From Butyrivibrio sp. LC3010 (lineage in GTDB: Bacteria; Bacillota; Clostridia; Lachnospirales; Lachnospiraceae): a DNA stretch of 45,542 nt. Positions 25,901 to 33,773 of this stretch are shown one piece after another. The translations under genes and the position numbers were made by a program. The notes under the pieces were generated by a model. It saw only the letters and a list, made by a program, of their open reading frames with translations. It was not told the DNA's origin and made no database searches. The stretch spans positions 1 to 45,542 of the forward strand of contig NZ_AUJU01000029.1 in NCBI RefSeq assembly GCF_000424385.1. The letters are read 5' to 3'. The number at the start of each line of letters is the position of its first letter. Within the stretch, counting starts at the first letter, position 1.

Positions 25901-26989
25901 GTAGCGTATATAGTAGGTGATGGACACAAAACATCATTGACATATCAGGGTGAGTCCGGCGCGCTTAACGAAGCTTACGCAGACATAATGGGTTCGCTTA
26001 TCGAGAATAAGTCAGGCGATGGAAGATGGCTTATAGCTGAAGACTCAGATAATTCACAAGGTCGTCAGGATGGTGCCATCAGAAGTATGAAGGCTCCTAA
26101 ATCAGTTGGATCCAATAATAAAGATCATTATACTGACAGATATCTTGGTGACGACGATCATGGCGGTGTTCATTGGAACAGCGGTATTTTCAACAGAGCA
26201 GCTTACCTGATGATGACAAATGCAAATACTTCAACAGTTTCAGCTGATACATGGGCTAAAGTATTCTATAATTCACTTTATTACCTCAGCTGTGATTCAA
26301 GTTTCCTTGATGGCAGAAGAGCAGTTATTAGTTCCGCAAAGAGAATGGGAATTAGTGGTGGGGCGCTCCAGGCAATAAAGGAAGCGTTTGATACTGTTGG
26401 TATCGTTGAGCGTGATGTTGTACACATCAGACTTACATGGGGAGAGACACCCAGAGACCTTGATTCTCATCTTGTAAAAATAAATGGTAACGGAACCAAT
26501 AAGTGGCATATCTACTATTCTCATAAGAAGGTGGATGAAAACGGAAAGCCTGTTGCAGATCTTGACTATGATGACACAACTTCATTTGGTCCTGAGAACA
26601 CAACTATTTATGATATGACACCGGGTGTATATTATTTCTTCGTTCATGATTACACCACAGGTTCAAATGCAAACAGTACAAGAATGGCTGCATCAGATGC
26701 AAAAGTTCAGATTTCTAAAGCAGGTGAACATCTTAGAACATATTACATAGATCCGTCATCCAAGGGTACAATCTGGATGGTATGCAGAATTCAAATTGGT
26801 CAGGATGGTACGGTAAATATCCAGAATAAGAATATTTATTCCGGCGGTGGAGTTTCATATCCTAACACACTTCCTCTCTATTCACCTATGGATGATGGCG
26901 AGGCAGTGGATGTAACTGATGTCCCTGAAGATGTTGATGGTTTATTCAGAAGTGTCCTTGAAGAAATCGAAGGATCGGAGAAGGAATAA
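22940..26989 (+). CDS. Large secreted M4 (thermolysin-type) metalloprotease with Ig-like and InlB-type repeats
   Basis: A 1349-aa exported zinc protease. In order: signal peptide; Lys-rich stretch; three Big_2-like domains (about 55-270, each with a WSSSNKKVATV-type core); an InlB/Flg_new repeat (about 278-345); an FTP-like propeptide (about 385-470); a PepSY-like part ending RLTWEVTVKTKDE. Then about 200 very acidic residues with E-E-A-P-V-V-E-S-type repeats. The catalytic domain has GHEFTHA (His981, Glu982, His985), GALNEAYAD (Glu1011) and GVHWNSGIF (His1078), all expected catalytic residues. The C-terminal domain begins LTWGETPRDLDSHL, YfaP-like. ATG 22940 is chosen because GGGAGGG lies about 10 nt upstream. 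A small lipoprotein gene follows directly. Confidence 0.9.
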   Translation: MRKQMKKLFVFLLVFCLAFGPASVTSQFNDASVVHAASGKKAKSSKKSKAGTKAKLSQKKATLIVGQSLKLTMEGASKVKWSSSNKKVATVSKGNVKAKKAGKATITAKVGNKKYNCKVTVKIGLTDSALTLTKGEQKTIKLKGAKAKSFKSSNLAVATVTNKGLISAVGAGNAVITVKGKNRKSYKCNVTVQEPPVENPVLSANSLDLFLRDSSTLTVTGTTKTVQWSSSDKKIVTVDGNGNVYAANVGQATVTAQAGSSTLSCSVTVKYNPDKYYNVTFNANGGTPVPEAQRVQEGKKVSVPATTPHIRGKQFVNWYNGNSAYNFNSPVTSDLNIVAKWRDSSSTDNLDDNIIDLGDIIDLETEGAIDVQYDENGVVGSIDGKFTNQKVTDANSAAAVMKSAKSIIAGNNKSITIDAANISVKEVASASGNEKFFKLSQKKNGIDVVGSEVVILAKSGSGEVTGLHNSFDSRINDAGTYTNTSQDTAIETAINAVLNDQALTEYLTSQATTDVTVDKLKADLKDSLEAEARKVIIQKDENTKPRLTWEVTVKTKDEILASALDDIDEELGLEELMLKDESLEAVSEGNAFEEEPVEDAQSENPEAQEPQTEEVIEEVTDGNATAENVAEGIASAQENILAEDSAITQENVISEGNTFVEEDAFINTNVLAEAPTEEIISEETPAAESTIEEAPVVESTLEDTPVVESILDEVPVDERTIEETPSADTTLEEAPVVENATEEAPVEAVTDGNATSDAEVTVDGSENAQDPEAEPDDRLVPLNADDDPMDNVLLADGSSIVLPVIYSRYYILANSYNTSDSDNARSGDIWFMISEEGAWSAGTLTSDDYRGAARTFNVEKDGTKNRLKDTVRKITTYKASNKSFLGYRWSSLPGKLEEAVLVNSTAVSAHANMELVYDYYKNKLGRNSFDGHGAEIKVSYDGINSGFSDNDMANAYWTSDKQQFVFGNVKHYAAALDVIGHEFTHAVVAYIVGDGHKTSLTYQGESGALNEAYADIMGSLIENKSGDGRWLIAEDSDNSQGRQDGAIRSMKAPKSVGSNNKDHYTDRYLGDDDHGGVHWNSGIFNRAAYLMMTNANTSTVSADTWAKVFYNSLYYLSCDSSFLDGRRAVISSAKRMGISGGALQAIKEAFDTVGIVERDVVHIRLTWGETPRDLDSHLVKINGNGTNKWHIYYSHKKVDENGKPVADLDYDDTTSFGPENTTIYDMTPGVYYFFVHDYTTGSNANSTRMAASDAKVQISKAGEHLRTYYIDPSSKGTIWMVCRIQIGQDGTVNIQNKNIYSGGGVSYPNTLPLYSPMDDGEAVDVTDVPEDVDGLFRSVLEEIEGSEKE

Positions 26990-27664
26990 ATGAAATCAAT
27001 AAAAAAAGTCTGCTACATGTTTTTGATAATGTTGCAGAGCCTTAGTTTCCTTACCGGTTGCGGCAAAGTAAAGGTTACAGAGCCGCCAAGGGAAACTAAG
27101 GGTACTGAAGGATTGGTCTTTTTAGAAGGAATGAGTGAAGAAGACTTTATCACTTCAGATACTAATCTGATTTATGGTGCAGGCGACAGGCTGAGGGAGA
27201 TGAACAATCCTGTTATCGATAAAAAGGTAACAAGTCCTGAAGATGCCGTAGCACTGATAAATGCTATAGGTTATAAGTTTGGTGTATCGAACTACAGCTT
27301 TCATGCGGAAACTGAGGATAATGGGAATGATGAAGTCAGGATCTATTATCTGAAGCAGCTATATGAAGGCATTCCTGTTGAGGAAGGTTTTTTCAGAATA
27401 TACACAAATGTGGATGGCACAGTGACATCTGTCAGCGGTCTGTATGTTAACGCTAATCTTGATGATGTCACACCCAGGGTCAGTCTTGAGGGTGCCATGA
27501 ATGGCAATGAAATAAAAGGCGCAGCAAGGGCGGAGCTGGTGATCACAGAATTAGCAGGTCGTCCGGAGCTTTCATGGAAGATTTATAAGAGAAACGGTGA
27601 CACTACTTTTATAAGCGCCATGGATGGAACCATACTCAGGAAAAGTTCGGAAATAATATATTAA
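26990..27664 (+). CDS. Lipoprotein resembling a stand-alone M4 protease propeptide
   Basis: A 224-aa lipoprotein with lipobox LTGC (Cys24) that starts immediately after the protease stop, so the two form an operon. The central part (YYLKQLYEGIPVEEGFFRI, then TNVDGTVTSVSGLY) matches the pattern of the FTP fold of thermolysin propeptides. The end (PELSWKIYKRNG, then FISAMDGTILR) resembles the last strands of PepSY. There is no catalytic domain. Propeptides of this class fold and inhibit their protease, so it is likely a membrane-tethered chaperone or inhibitor of the neighbouring enzyme; this is inference. A strong terminator follows at 27697. Confidence 0.75.
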   Translation: MKSIKKVCYMFLIMLQSLSFLTGCGKVKVTEPPRETKGTEGLVFLEGMSEEDFITSDTNLIYGAGDRLREMNNPVIDKKVTSPEDAVALINAIGYKFGVSNYSFHAETEDNGNDEVRIYYLKQLYEGIPVEEGFFRIYTNVDGTVTSVSGLYVNANLDDVTPRVSLEGAMNGNEIKGAARAELVITELAGRPELSWKIYKRNGDTTFISAMDGTILRKSSEIIY

Positions 27665-27681
27665 GCTTAAAAGCAAATAAA

Positions 27682-28563
27682 CTACAAAAAATGAATGAGC
27701 ACCTTTTTCTGTCCTAAGGAAAAAGGTGTTCTTTTTTCAATTACATCTCTACAAAGATCAAGTGTGAGCTGCATTTTATCGACCATTTTTATTAGGCCTT
27801 CTTTCGTTTCCAGGTCTGACTCTTCAGCCACTAAAACAAACGAATCCTGCTCAAAATCCAGCTCTTTAACGGCGGCCAGCTTTTTGTTTTCCTGAATTTG
27901 TAATGCATCAGTCGGTAGTTCAAGATCATATAGAAGCTTAGGGTTTCTCTCTGCTACTACATCAATCTCGTCAGCCAGTCTGATGAGAGCAGCAAGATAA
28001 GGAAGGCATACGGTGTTTCCATTTGGAAGTTTGTATGCCGAAGGATATTTCTGTTCATCATACAGATTTGTTTTCCTATGGCCACGGGCAATCTGTTTTA
28101 TGGCATAGGTATACTCTTTTGAAGGAAATTCAAAAAGATCAGCATATTTTTCTATAAATAGTCCGCTGAATTCATGGTGAAAATTCCTTATTATGTCTGC
28201 TATCCCGGCATCTGGTTTAGAATCCGTGTAGCTGCGTACATCGACTTTTTCCTTAAATTCTTCATAAAGCTTTGGAGTTGTCCCCATTCCCACGTCATGT
28301 AAGTAGCATGAATTCAGAAGAATGTACATTTCATCGGGACAGAGCTTTTCAATGTCCTTTGTACCAATGAGCTTATTGCAGAAATTGATGACATTCATGG
28401 CATGGAACTCAGAGTGGTCTGTGTAATCCGGAAATATGAGCTTATAATTGGAAAGAAGATTCTGGCAGGCAAAGACCATGTCAGAAAATCTTTTATGAAG
28501 ATCCGGGTCAAGGTCTTTTAGTCTTCTTTCCATAAGATAATCATTTCCCAAAAAATCAGTCAT
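27682..28563 (-). CDS. HD-domain protein (putative metal-dependent phosphohydrolase)
   Basis: A 293-aa cytoplasmic protein. The HD motifs are spaced as in the superfamily: TDHSEFHAMNV (His50, His54), CYLHDVGMG (His89, Asp90), FHHEFSG, ARGHRKT and RLADEID. It resembles the HD-CE type found with Hsp90-like ATPase modules and second-messenger or nucleotide hydrolases; the substrate is unknown. Its ATG lies 3 nt after the stop of the MATE-HATPase gene, so it is translationally coupled to it. The last codons form the terminator hairpin of the convergent operon. Confidence 0.8.
   Translation of the reverse strand: MTDFLGNDYLMERRLKDLDPDLHKRFSDMVFACQNLLSNYKLIFPDYTDHSEFHAMNVINFCNKLIGTKDIEKLCPDEMYILLNSCYLHDVGMGTTPKLYEEFKEKVDVRSYTDSKPDAGIADIIRNFHHEFSGLFIEKYADLFEFPSKEYTYAIKQIARGHRKTNLYDEQKYPSAYKLPNGNTVCLPYLAALIRLADEIDVVAERNPKLLYDLELPTDALQIQENKKLAAVKELDFEQDSFVLVAEESDLETKEGLIKMVDKMQLTLDLCRDVIEKRTPFSLGQKKVLIHFL
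27697..27737 (+). terminator. Terminator of the protease operon, lying inside the convergent HD gene
   Basis: GAGCACCTTTTTC (27697-27709) pairs over 13 bp with GAAAAAGGTGTTC (27719-27731), and TTTTTT follows. The hairpin lies within the last codons of the opposite-strand gene. On the minus strand it is followed by a second T-run, so it may end both transcripts. Confidence 0.85.
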
Positions 28564-28566
28564 TCG

Positions 28567-30354
28567 TCAACCTACTTTCTTAGTACTGTGATTGATAACT
28601 ATTGTCAGTACGTTCAGTCCCAACATGTTTTGATAAGTGACATCGTCTGCAAGCTTGGTTATCATTCTGATTCCTATATTTTTAAATGGGTCATCGCCTG
28701 ATATAAGATCTGCTCTTTCTTTTGGATTGAAAGGAATGCAGTCATCTTTTATTCGCAGAAGTACAGAATCACTTCTGTATACAACTCTGATGTTTACGGT
28801 ATGAGATGCCTTATCCTTTGTAAAGCCATGTAAAACCACATTTCCTGCCATTTCTTCGATACAAAGCGCTGAGTAAAATGCAGGCTTATGAGGAACGCCA
28901 TGATTCTCACAAAATTCCTGAACGGAAGCAGCTGTATTTGTAACTTCATCCATGGCTTTGATCTCAATATCAAGCCTGTCATTGTCAGATACACCAAAAT
29001 CCGGTTTCATAAAAAGACATTCATCTATGTTCCTTGGGAAGCGCTTCCAATAAAGAAGCAAATATACAGGAACTGTCAGGATTGTTAGTATAATGCCAAC
29101 AGGGTTTGCAATCCATATACCCATGATGCCCATGATTGGAGCAAGTATAAGCGATGCGGCAACCATAGATATAAATCCGTCAAATACGGAGAGGATGTTA
29201 ATGAAAAGATTATGTCCTGCAGCTTGCAGATAGTTGGTGTTTATCTGGCAGACCAGAATCAGCGGTATACAGATTGAAAAAATCATGAATAAAGATTTTG
29301 TAAGGCTATAAACATTGGAGGTCGTATCCGGGAAGAAAATACCTGCTAAAACCGGTGAAAGCAGGAAAATGATAACTCCGATCGCAACGGATAGTGCCAG
29401 GCCCTTCGTGAGTACAATTTTCATAAGGTGTTTTATGGAATCCTTGTCCTCTTCACCGATAAAGACGCTGCAAAGCATTCGTATAACCGCGCCGTTTCCA
29501 AGGCAGTATGCGATGAAAATTCCACTGGACATGTTGAAGGCAGACATGGCAGATAGTCCGTCCTCTCCGCCGTAAGAGAGTACTATGCGGTTTAGAACAA
29601 TTCCTCTAAATGCAAGGCACAGCACCAGCATGGCTCCGGGAGAACCTATTTTTAACTGCTCGATGAGCTTATCCCATAATGCATTTTGTAATTTGTATGA
29701 GAGCTGTGATCTTCCGGTAAAATAGTAAGAGATGAGTATGAATAAATATATCCAGTTACAGATTGATGTTGCAAGAGCAAGACCCCATATACCCATTTTA
29801 AAAACAGCTACCAGGGCGATATCCAGGGCAATATTTGAGACTATCATAGTGGCAACACCTATGTAGCCTCGGGTTGTCTGCCTCTCAAGCTGTAAGAAGG
29901 AGGACACCTGCTGAGCGAGGAGCATAGGGACAATACCTATAGCGTACCCTCTTATGTAGGATGCCAGAAGTGGGGATAGATCAGGGCTTGCGCCGAGTAT
30001 CCCAGTGATGATGGTGGGAAAAAGAAAGCTGAGCACAGTCAGCACTGCGCCCAATATAGTGGTGAAGGTGATAGTGAGAGAAAAAATACCATTGGTTTTC
30101 TCCATGTCACCGCTTCCCATAAATCTGCCACAGAGTACAGCAGTTCCTCCAAGCATTACTGCTGAAATGGCATTCAGCAGGTTGACTACAGGAAAGAAAA
30201 GACCGACAACACCTACCGCCACCGGATCTACAAATCGTCCGGCGATGGCACCATCAACTATGGTATTGACCGCTCCCATTGCAAATATAAGGATCTGCAC
30301 AGGCAGCATCTTAAAGAATAATTTCTCAAGCATGACCTTATTGGATTGATGCAT
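28567..30354 (-). CDS. MATE-family transporter fused to an RsbW-like ATPase domain
   Basis: A 595-aa membrane protein. The first 450 or so residues form a twelve-helix MATE/polysaccharide-exporter unit (MGAVNTIVDGAIAGRFVDP, then AVGVVGLFFPVVNLLNAISA). The last 135 residues form a GHKL ATPase of the anti-sigma-factor kinase type: CIEEMAGNVVLHGF (N box), LRIKDDCIPFNP (G1-like) and NIGIRMITKLADDVTY (G2-like). The ATPase may phosphorylate a partner or couple drug or metabolite export to signalling. AGGGGA lies about 8 nt before the ATG. It is followed 3 nt on by the HD-domain gene. The usual RsbV-type partner gene is not in the window. Confidence 0.88.
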   Translation of the reverse strand: MHQSNKVMLEKLFFKMLPVQILIFAMGAVNTIVDGAIAGRFVDPVAVGVVGLFFPVVNLLNAISAVMLGGTAVLCGRFMGSGDMEKTNGIFSLTITFTTILGAVLTVLSFLFPTIITGILGASPDLSPLLASYIRGYAIGIVPMLLAQQVSSFLQLERQTTRGYIGVATMIVSNIALDIALVAVFKMGIWGLALATSICNWIYLFILISYYFTGRSQLSYKLQNALWDKLIEQLKIGSPGAMLVLCLAFRGIVLNRIVLSYGGEDGLSAMSAFNMSSGIFIAYCLGNGAVIRMLCSVFIGEEDKDSIKHLMKIVLTKGLALSVAIGVIIFLLSPVLAGIFFPDTTSNVYSLTKSLFMIFSICIPLILVCQINTNYLQAAGHNLFINILSVFDGFISMVAASLILAPIMGIMGIWIANPVGIILTILTVPVYLLLYWKRFPRNIDECLFMKPDFGVSDNDRLDIEIKAMDEVTNTAASVQEFCENHGVPHKPAFYSALCIEEMAGNVVLHGFTKDKASHTVNIRVVYRSDSVLLRIKDDCIPFNPKERADLISGDDPFKNIGIRMITKLADDVTYQNMLGLNVLTIVINHSTKKVG

Positions 30355-30384
30355 GACTAAATCCCCTTATTAACAGATTTATCG

Positions 30385-30454
30385 GATTCCCGGAATTACG
30401 AAGAAATCCGGGAAATCAGGACTTTTTTGAACGCATTAAGGAAAAAGCGTTCAA
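30385..30454. other. Two hairpins between the PRPP synthetase and MATE genes
   Basis: One stem is GATTCCCGGA with the complementary part of TCCGGGAAATC (30385-30417). The other is TTGAACGC (30427-30434) with GCGTTCAA (30447-30454), perfect over 8 bp and overlapping the PRPP gene stop codon. Neither has a uridine tract on the minus strand, so partial attenuation or an RNA processing site is more likely than full termination. Confidence 0.45.
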
Positions 30455-31542
30455 GAATCTGTGTATTTTGAAATTTCCTTACGTATTCTTTCTTCCGGTT
30501 TTGATAGAACGCTCATTGTAGTGTTTTTATTTAAAGTATCAATTATGGCAGCAATATATCTGTTCATGTTGACGTTTAAATAATATTCTCTCTCTAAAAG
30601 AGCAGGTTTTTGATAGACAAGATTGGTTGTAAGTACTCTGGTAAATAGTCCATCTTCATAGGCTTTATCAAATTTTTCAAAACCGTTTAAGAATAATCCA
30701 AAGGTTGATAGAAGGAATATCCTGCGTGCACCTCTTTCCTTTAACTGCTTGCATACATCTATCATGCTGCCGCCGGAGGCAATCATGTCATCGATAACTA
30801 TTACATCCAGGCCTTCGATGTTTCCACCGCAGAAGTCATGTGCGACGATTGGATTTTGCCCGTTTACGACGTGTGAATAGTCTCTTCTTTTATAGAACAT
30901 TCCGATGTTGACGCCAAAAAGAGATGCCATGAATACAACTCTTTCAGTTGCACCTTCATCGGGGGCGATGAACATAAGATGCTCTGAATCTATTTTCAAA
31001 TCTTCGTATTCGGCAAAAAGTGCCTGGGTAAACTGAAGTGCAGGAGATATATTTTCAAAGCCGTTTAGAGGCAGGACATTTTTCATTCTCGGATCATGGG
31101 CGTCGAAGGTTACCAGATTGTTTACGCCAAGGAATTCCAGCTCCTTCAACATAACAGCGCAGTCAAGAGACTCACGCACAATTTTTCGGTGTTGTCTTCC
31201 CTCGTACAAAAAAGGCATGATAACCGTTATTCTGGCTGCTTTGCCATCACATGCGGCGATGACTCTTTTCAGGTCCTGATAGTGATCATCAGGAGACATG
31301 CGGTTGTACTCGCCATCCATCTGATATTTAAGGGAATTGTTGCAGACATCAACAAAGATATATACATCTTTATCCCTTACGGATTGTTCAATCACACATT
31401 TGGCTTCTCCACTGCTAAATCTCGGGCATGAAGCTTCTATAAGATAATTGTCTCCTCCTCGCCATGTGCATAGTATTTCATTTACCCTTTTTGCCTGGGA
31501 GGAAAAGGATTCAAGTGCTATAAGTGCAAGCTTATCTGCCAT
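30451..31542 (-). CDS. prs: Divergent ribose-phosphate pyrophosphokinase
   Basis: A 363-aa enzyme that makes PRPP from ribose 5-phosphate and ATP, for nucleotide, His and Trp synthesis. The catalytic loop region reads PFLYEGRQHRK, where most relatives have YARQDRK. FDAHDPRMKNV replaces the usual DLHAPQIQGFF, and the PRPP loop is VIVIDDMIASGGSM. It is longer than the common 310-320 aa and the family signature is diverged, so it may be the long clostridial type or a paralogue with another role. ATG 31542 is preferred because AAAGG lies about 10 nt upstream; an upstream GTG at 31560 has no ribosome site. The promoter on this strand is not clear (several TATAAT-like hexamers). Confidence 0.85.
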   Translation of the reverse strand: MADKLALIALESFSSQAKRVNEILCTWRGGDNYLIEASCPRFSSGEAKCVIEQSVRDKDVYIFVDVCNNSLKYQMDGEYNRMSPDDHYQDLKRVIAACDGKAARITVIMPFLYEGRQHRKIVRESLDCAVMLKELEFLGVNNLVTFDAHDPRMKNVLPLNGFENISPALQFTQALFAEYEDLKIDSEHLMFIAPDEGATERVVFMASLFGVNIGMFYKRRDYSHVVNGQNPIVAHDFCGGNIEGLDVIVIDDMIASGGSMIDVCKQLKERGARRIFLLSTFGLFLNGFEKFDKAYEDGLFTRVLTTNLVYQKPALLEREYYLNVNMNRYIAAIIDTLNKNTTMSVLSKPEERIRKEISKYTDS

Positions 31543-31635
31543 AGGTACCCAACCTTTCACGGAAAAACGTATGACCTGTTTACTATAGTTGAAATCATGA
31601 TTCTACGTACGCACGTAAAATCGCATTATGAACTT

Positions 31636-31664
31636 TTGAGCCTATTATTATATTTAATTATACT
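31636..31664 (+). promoter_or_regulatory. Promoter on the plus strand without a coding gene
   Basis: TTGAGC (31636-31641) and TATACT (31659-31664) are separated by exactly 17 bp. No plus-strand gene follows for 1.6 kb. It fits a small-RNA transcript ending at the hairpin at 31809-31845. Confidence 0.5.
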
Positions 31665-31670
31665 TGTTAA

Positions 31671-31850
31671 TAATGAAGGGTTTATAAAATACAGATAAAA
31701 ATATTTTGAAAACAAGCCTGACCAGACTTGAAAGTACCTGGGTAAGTCGGCTTGTATGGATTGTACCAAGTCCGTGAGAAAACACGCTGAGTGATACGCC
31801 CGGATAAAATGCCTAAAAACTGCATAAAATACAATTTTTAGGCATGAATA
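31671..31850 (+). ncRNA. Candidate small structured RNA of about 175-180 nt
   Basis: A good promoter is followed by a stem CAAGCC-t-GAC with GTC-GGCTTG, then a short hairpin CGTG/CACG, and the closing hairpin ATGCCTAAAAA/TTTTTAGGCAT. No ORF of note is present. The class is not recognised; 6S RNA, RNase P and tmRNA signatures are not convincingly present. The plus-strand uridine tract is poor, so the terminator may serve the opposite strand instead. Confidence 0.3.
31809..31845 (-). terminator. Terminator of the glycosyltransferase gene (possibly bidirectional)
   Basis: ATGCCTAAAAA (31809-31819) pairs over 11 bp with TTTTTAGGCAT (31835-31845). On the minus strand TTTTAT follows, about 60 nt beyond the glycosyltransferase stop. 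An additional stem, CAGATTTT with AAAATCTG (about 31871-31904), lies between. Confidence 0.65.
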
Positions 31851-31906
31851 TTTGTCTTCACTGTGTGGCTATCAGATTTTGTCTATGAGAGACCCCTGAA
31901 AATCTG

Positions 31907-32992
31907 TTATGAAAGCGATTTGTAGATTTTCTCTATTTTGTTTATATGAGATTCAAAGCTGTAGCCTTCATCTGCGATTTTCAGGCTTTGTCTGCTGGCT
32001 TCGTCATACAAAGCTTTATCGGAGAGATAGGAAATAATTCCATCTGCCATTCCCTCAACATCCTTTGGCTTATATAGCTTGCCGTTTACGTCCTTGGATA
32101 CTACCTGCGGAATGCCTCCGACTTCGCAGGAAACTATTGGAAGTCCATAACCCATCGCTTCAAGGATTGACACGGGCATTGCTTCCATATGTGACGGTAG
32201 GAGGAAAATAGCACTTTCCTTAAGAAGCTTTACCTTTTCATCACCCCTTATCCATCCCGGCAGAAGTACAGTATCCTCAAGGTGTAACCTTTTTATTTCT
32301 GCCTCAGTGGGAGCGGTTTCGCCGGTGCCTCCAAGGACAAATGTAACGTCAGGGAACTTCTTTTTAATAAGGCTTGCTATGGCTGGAATATCCACAACTC
32401 CCTTTAATTCGTCAAAACGCCCCAGGTAAAGAATCTGTTTTTTTGCAAAACGCTTATCCAGTGACTCTTCTGAGATCATCTCCGGAACAATGATGCTGTA
32501 ATTAGGAACGACTTCGATTTTGTCAGCCGGCACAATGACAGAGAGCTTCTTTTTCCACTCCGATGACAGGACGATCAGCTTTGAGCACTCTCCGTAGCTT
32601 TTTTCAACCATCCGTTTCTTCCAGGCGGGAGCGTTTGTATAAAGCTCATCAAGGGCTGATCCGTGGATGTGATTAACTATCGGAATCCCGGCGTTATAGG
32701 CCATTTGTATTATTGGATATTTTCTGAAAAAGCTTGGACCAAAGGATGAATGTACATGAACGATGTCAGGTCTGTTGGTACGAAGGACTTTTCTGAACTC
32801 TCTGTAAGCTCTGAGGGCTTTTATGAGCTTTGTGAATTTCCCTCCGTCACAGTAGGACTCTACATAGGTGATATCAAAGTCCTTTTCAAGACGGCTTCCG
32901 TAGTAATTGCTGGTTACTGCGGCAATTCCGCCCTTCACATTTTTATCCTGAACTATCATACAGATTTTTAATTTTGATGAATTATTTGCCAT
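31907..32992 (-). CDS. GT4-family glycosyltransferase
   Basis: A 361-aa GT-B-fold enzyme that transfers a sugar from a nucleotide-sugar donor, probably in exopolysaccharide or glycolipid synthesis. The N-terminal half contains GGIAAVTSNYY and VHVHSSFGPSFF. The C-terminal half contains the family's donor-binding part: ILYLGRFDELKGV, VLLPGWI, and the E-x7-E motif EAMPVSILEAMGYGLPIVSC. No other glycan genes are near. The ribosome site is weak. The acceptor is unknown. Confidence 0.9.
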   Translation of the reverse strand: MANNSSKLKICMIVQDKNVKGGIAAVTSNYYGSRLEKDFDITYVESYCDGGKFTKLIKALRAYREFRKVLRTNRPDIVHVHSSFGPSFFRKYPIIQMAYNAGIPIVNHIHGSALDELYTNAPAWKKRMVEKSYGECSKLIVLSSEWKKKLSVIVPADKIEVVPNYSIIVPEMISEESLDKRFAKKQILYLGRFDELKGVVDIPAIASLIKKKFPDVTFVLGGTGETAPTEAEIKRLHLEDTVLLPGWIRGDEKVKLLKESAIFLLPSHMEAMPVSILEAMGYGLPIVSCEVGGIPQVVSKDVNGKLYKPKDVEGMADGIISYLSDKALYDEASRQSLKIADEGYSFESHINKIEKIYKSLS

Positions 32993-33270
32993 TGTTAAAT
33001 TTGCTGCTTTCTAATATTTTGAGGTTTCACGGGCTGGTTTGTATTTTGGATTTGCCGTTACTGTTCACACCTTACGGTGCTCACAGCAACTGGATTTGCC
33101 CATTTTCTGCCTCTGTTATCATATAATAATACCATTTTAGCACTATTATTGTGGTAAAATATATTGTGATAGGGCTAAAGATCATAATGTCTGTACCCTA
33201 TTGTCTATTCTGCCCGGATTCCGGCAGACAATTAAGCAGTATAAACCGACATATACAGAGGAGAATTATC

Positions 33271-33636
33271 ATGGAACTTAAGAAAATCGATAAGGATTTT
33301 ACGGTATGTAAGGTTGAAAATCTTGAAAAGATAAATATGGACAGGAAATTTGTTTTTATTAGTAAAACAGATGAAGAAATATCACTGGTCTGTGAAACGA
33401 AGGATGTTCCCGAAAACACCACGGAAAGAAGTGATGGCTTTAAAGCCTTCAGAATAGAGGGAAAGCTGGATTTTTCCCTGATAGGCATACTGTCAAAGAT
33501 TTCTACGGCTCTTGCCAAAAATAATATAGGCATTTTTGCAATTTCAACCTATAACACCGATTACATTCTGGTGAAGAAGGATGATTTTGATAAGTCACAG
33601 GAAGTGCTGGATGAAAAAGGATACAGGATAGTTTAG
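33271..33636 (+). CDS. ACT-domain (CASTOR-like) regulatory protein
   Basis: A 121-aa soluble protein with a tandem ACT/ACT_7-like pattern: FRIEGKLDFSLIGILSKISTALAKNNIGIFAISTYNTDYILV is the classical amino-acid-binding core (about residues 65-106). Such proteins bind an amino acid and are often stand-alone sensors. ATG 33271 is chosen because GAGGAGA lies about 8 nt upstream; the frame open from 33151 has no ribosome site. An extended -10, TGGTAAAAT at 33152-33160, gives a leader of about 105 nt. It is monocistronic. Confidence 0.8.
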   Translation: MELKKIDKDFTVCKVENLEKINMDRKFVFISKTDEEISLVCETKDVPENTTERSDGFKAFRIEGKLDFSLIGILSKISTALAKNNIGIFAISTYNTDYILVKKDDFDKSQEVLDEKGYRIV

Positions 33637-33773
33637 GTAAGCATCATAGTGTTGCCTGATAAAATGCTAATGAAATAACTATATCAAATGCTAAAGTGTG
33701 CGGATCAGCATGGAATTATGTTGTTTGGTTTGTACTTTAAAGAAATATATAAGAAAGGTAAATTACTATAATT

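Noticed and set aside
31671..31850. Assignment of the gene-free stretch as 6S RNA or RNase P RNA
   Set aside because: Fragments such as AAGTCCG recall RNase P, but the flanking conserved elements are absent and the length is too small; 6S fold could not be shown.
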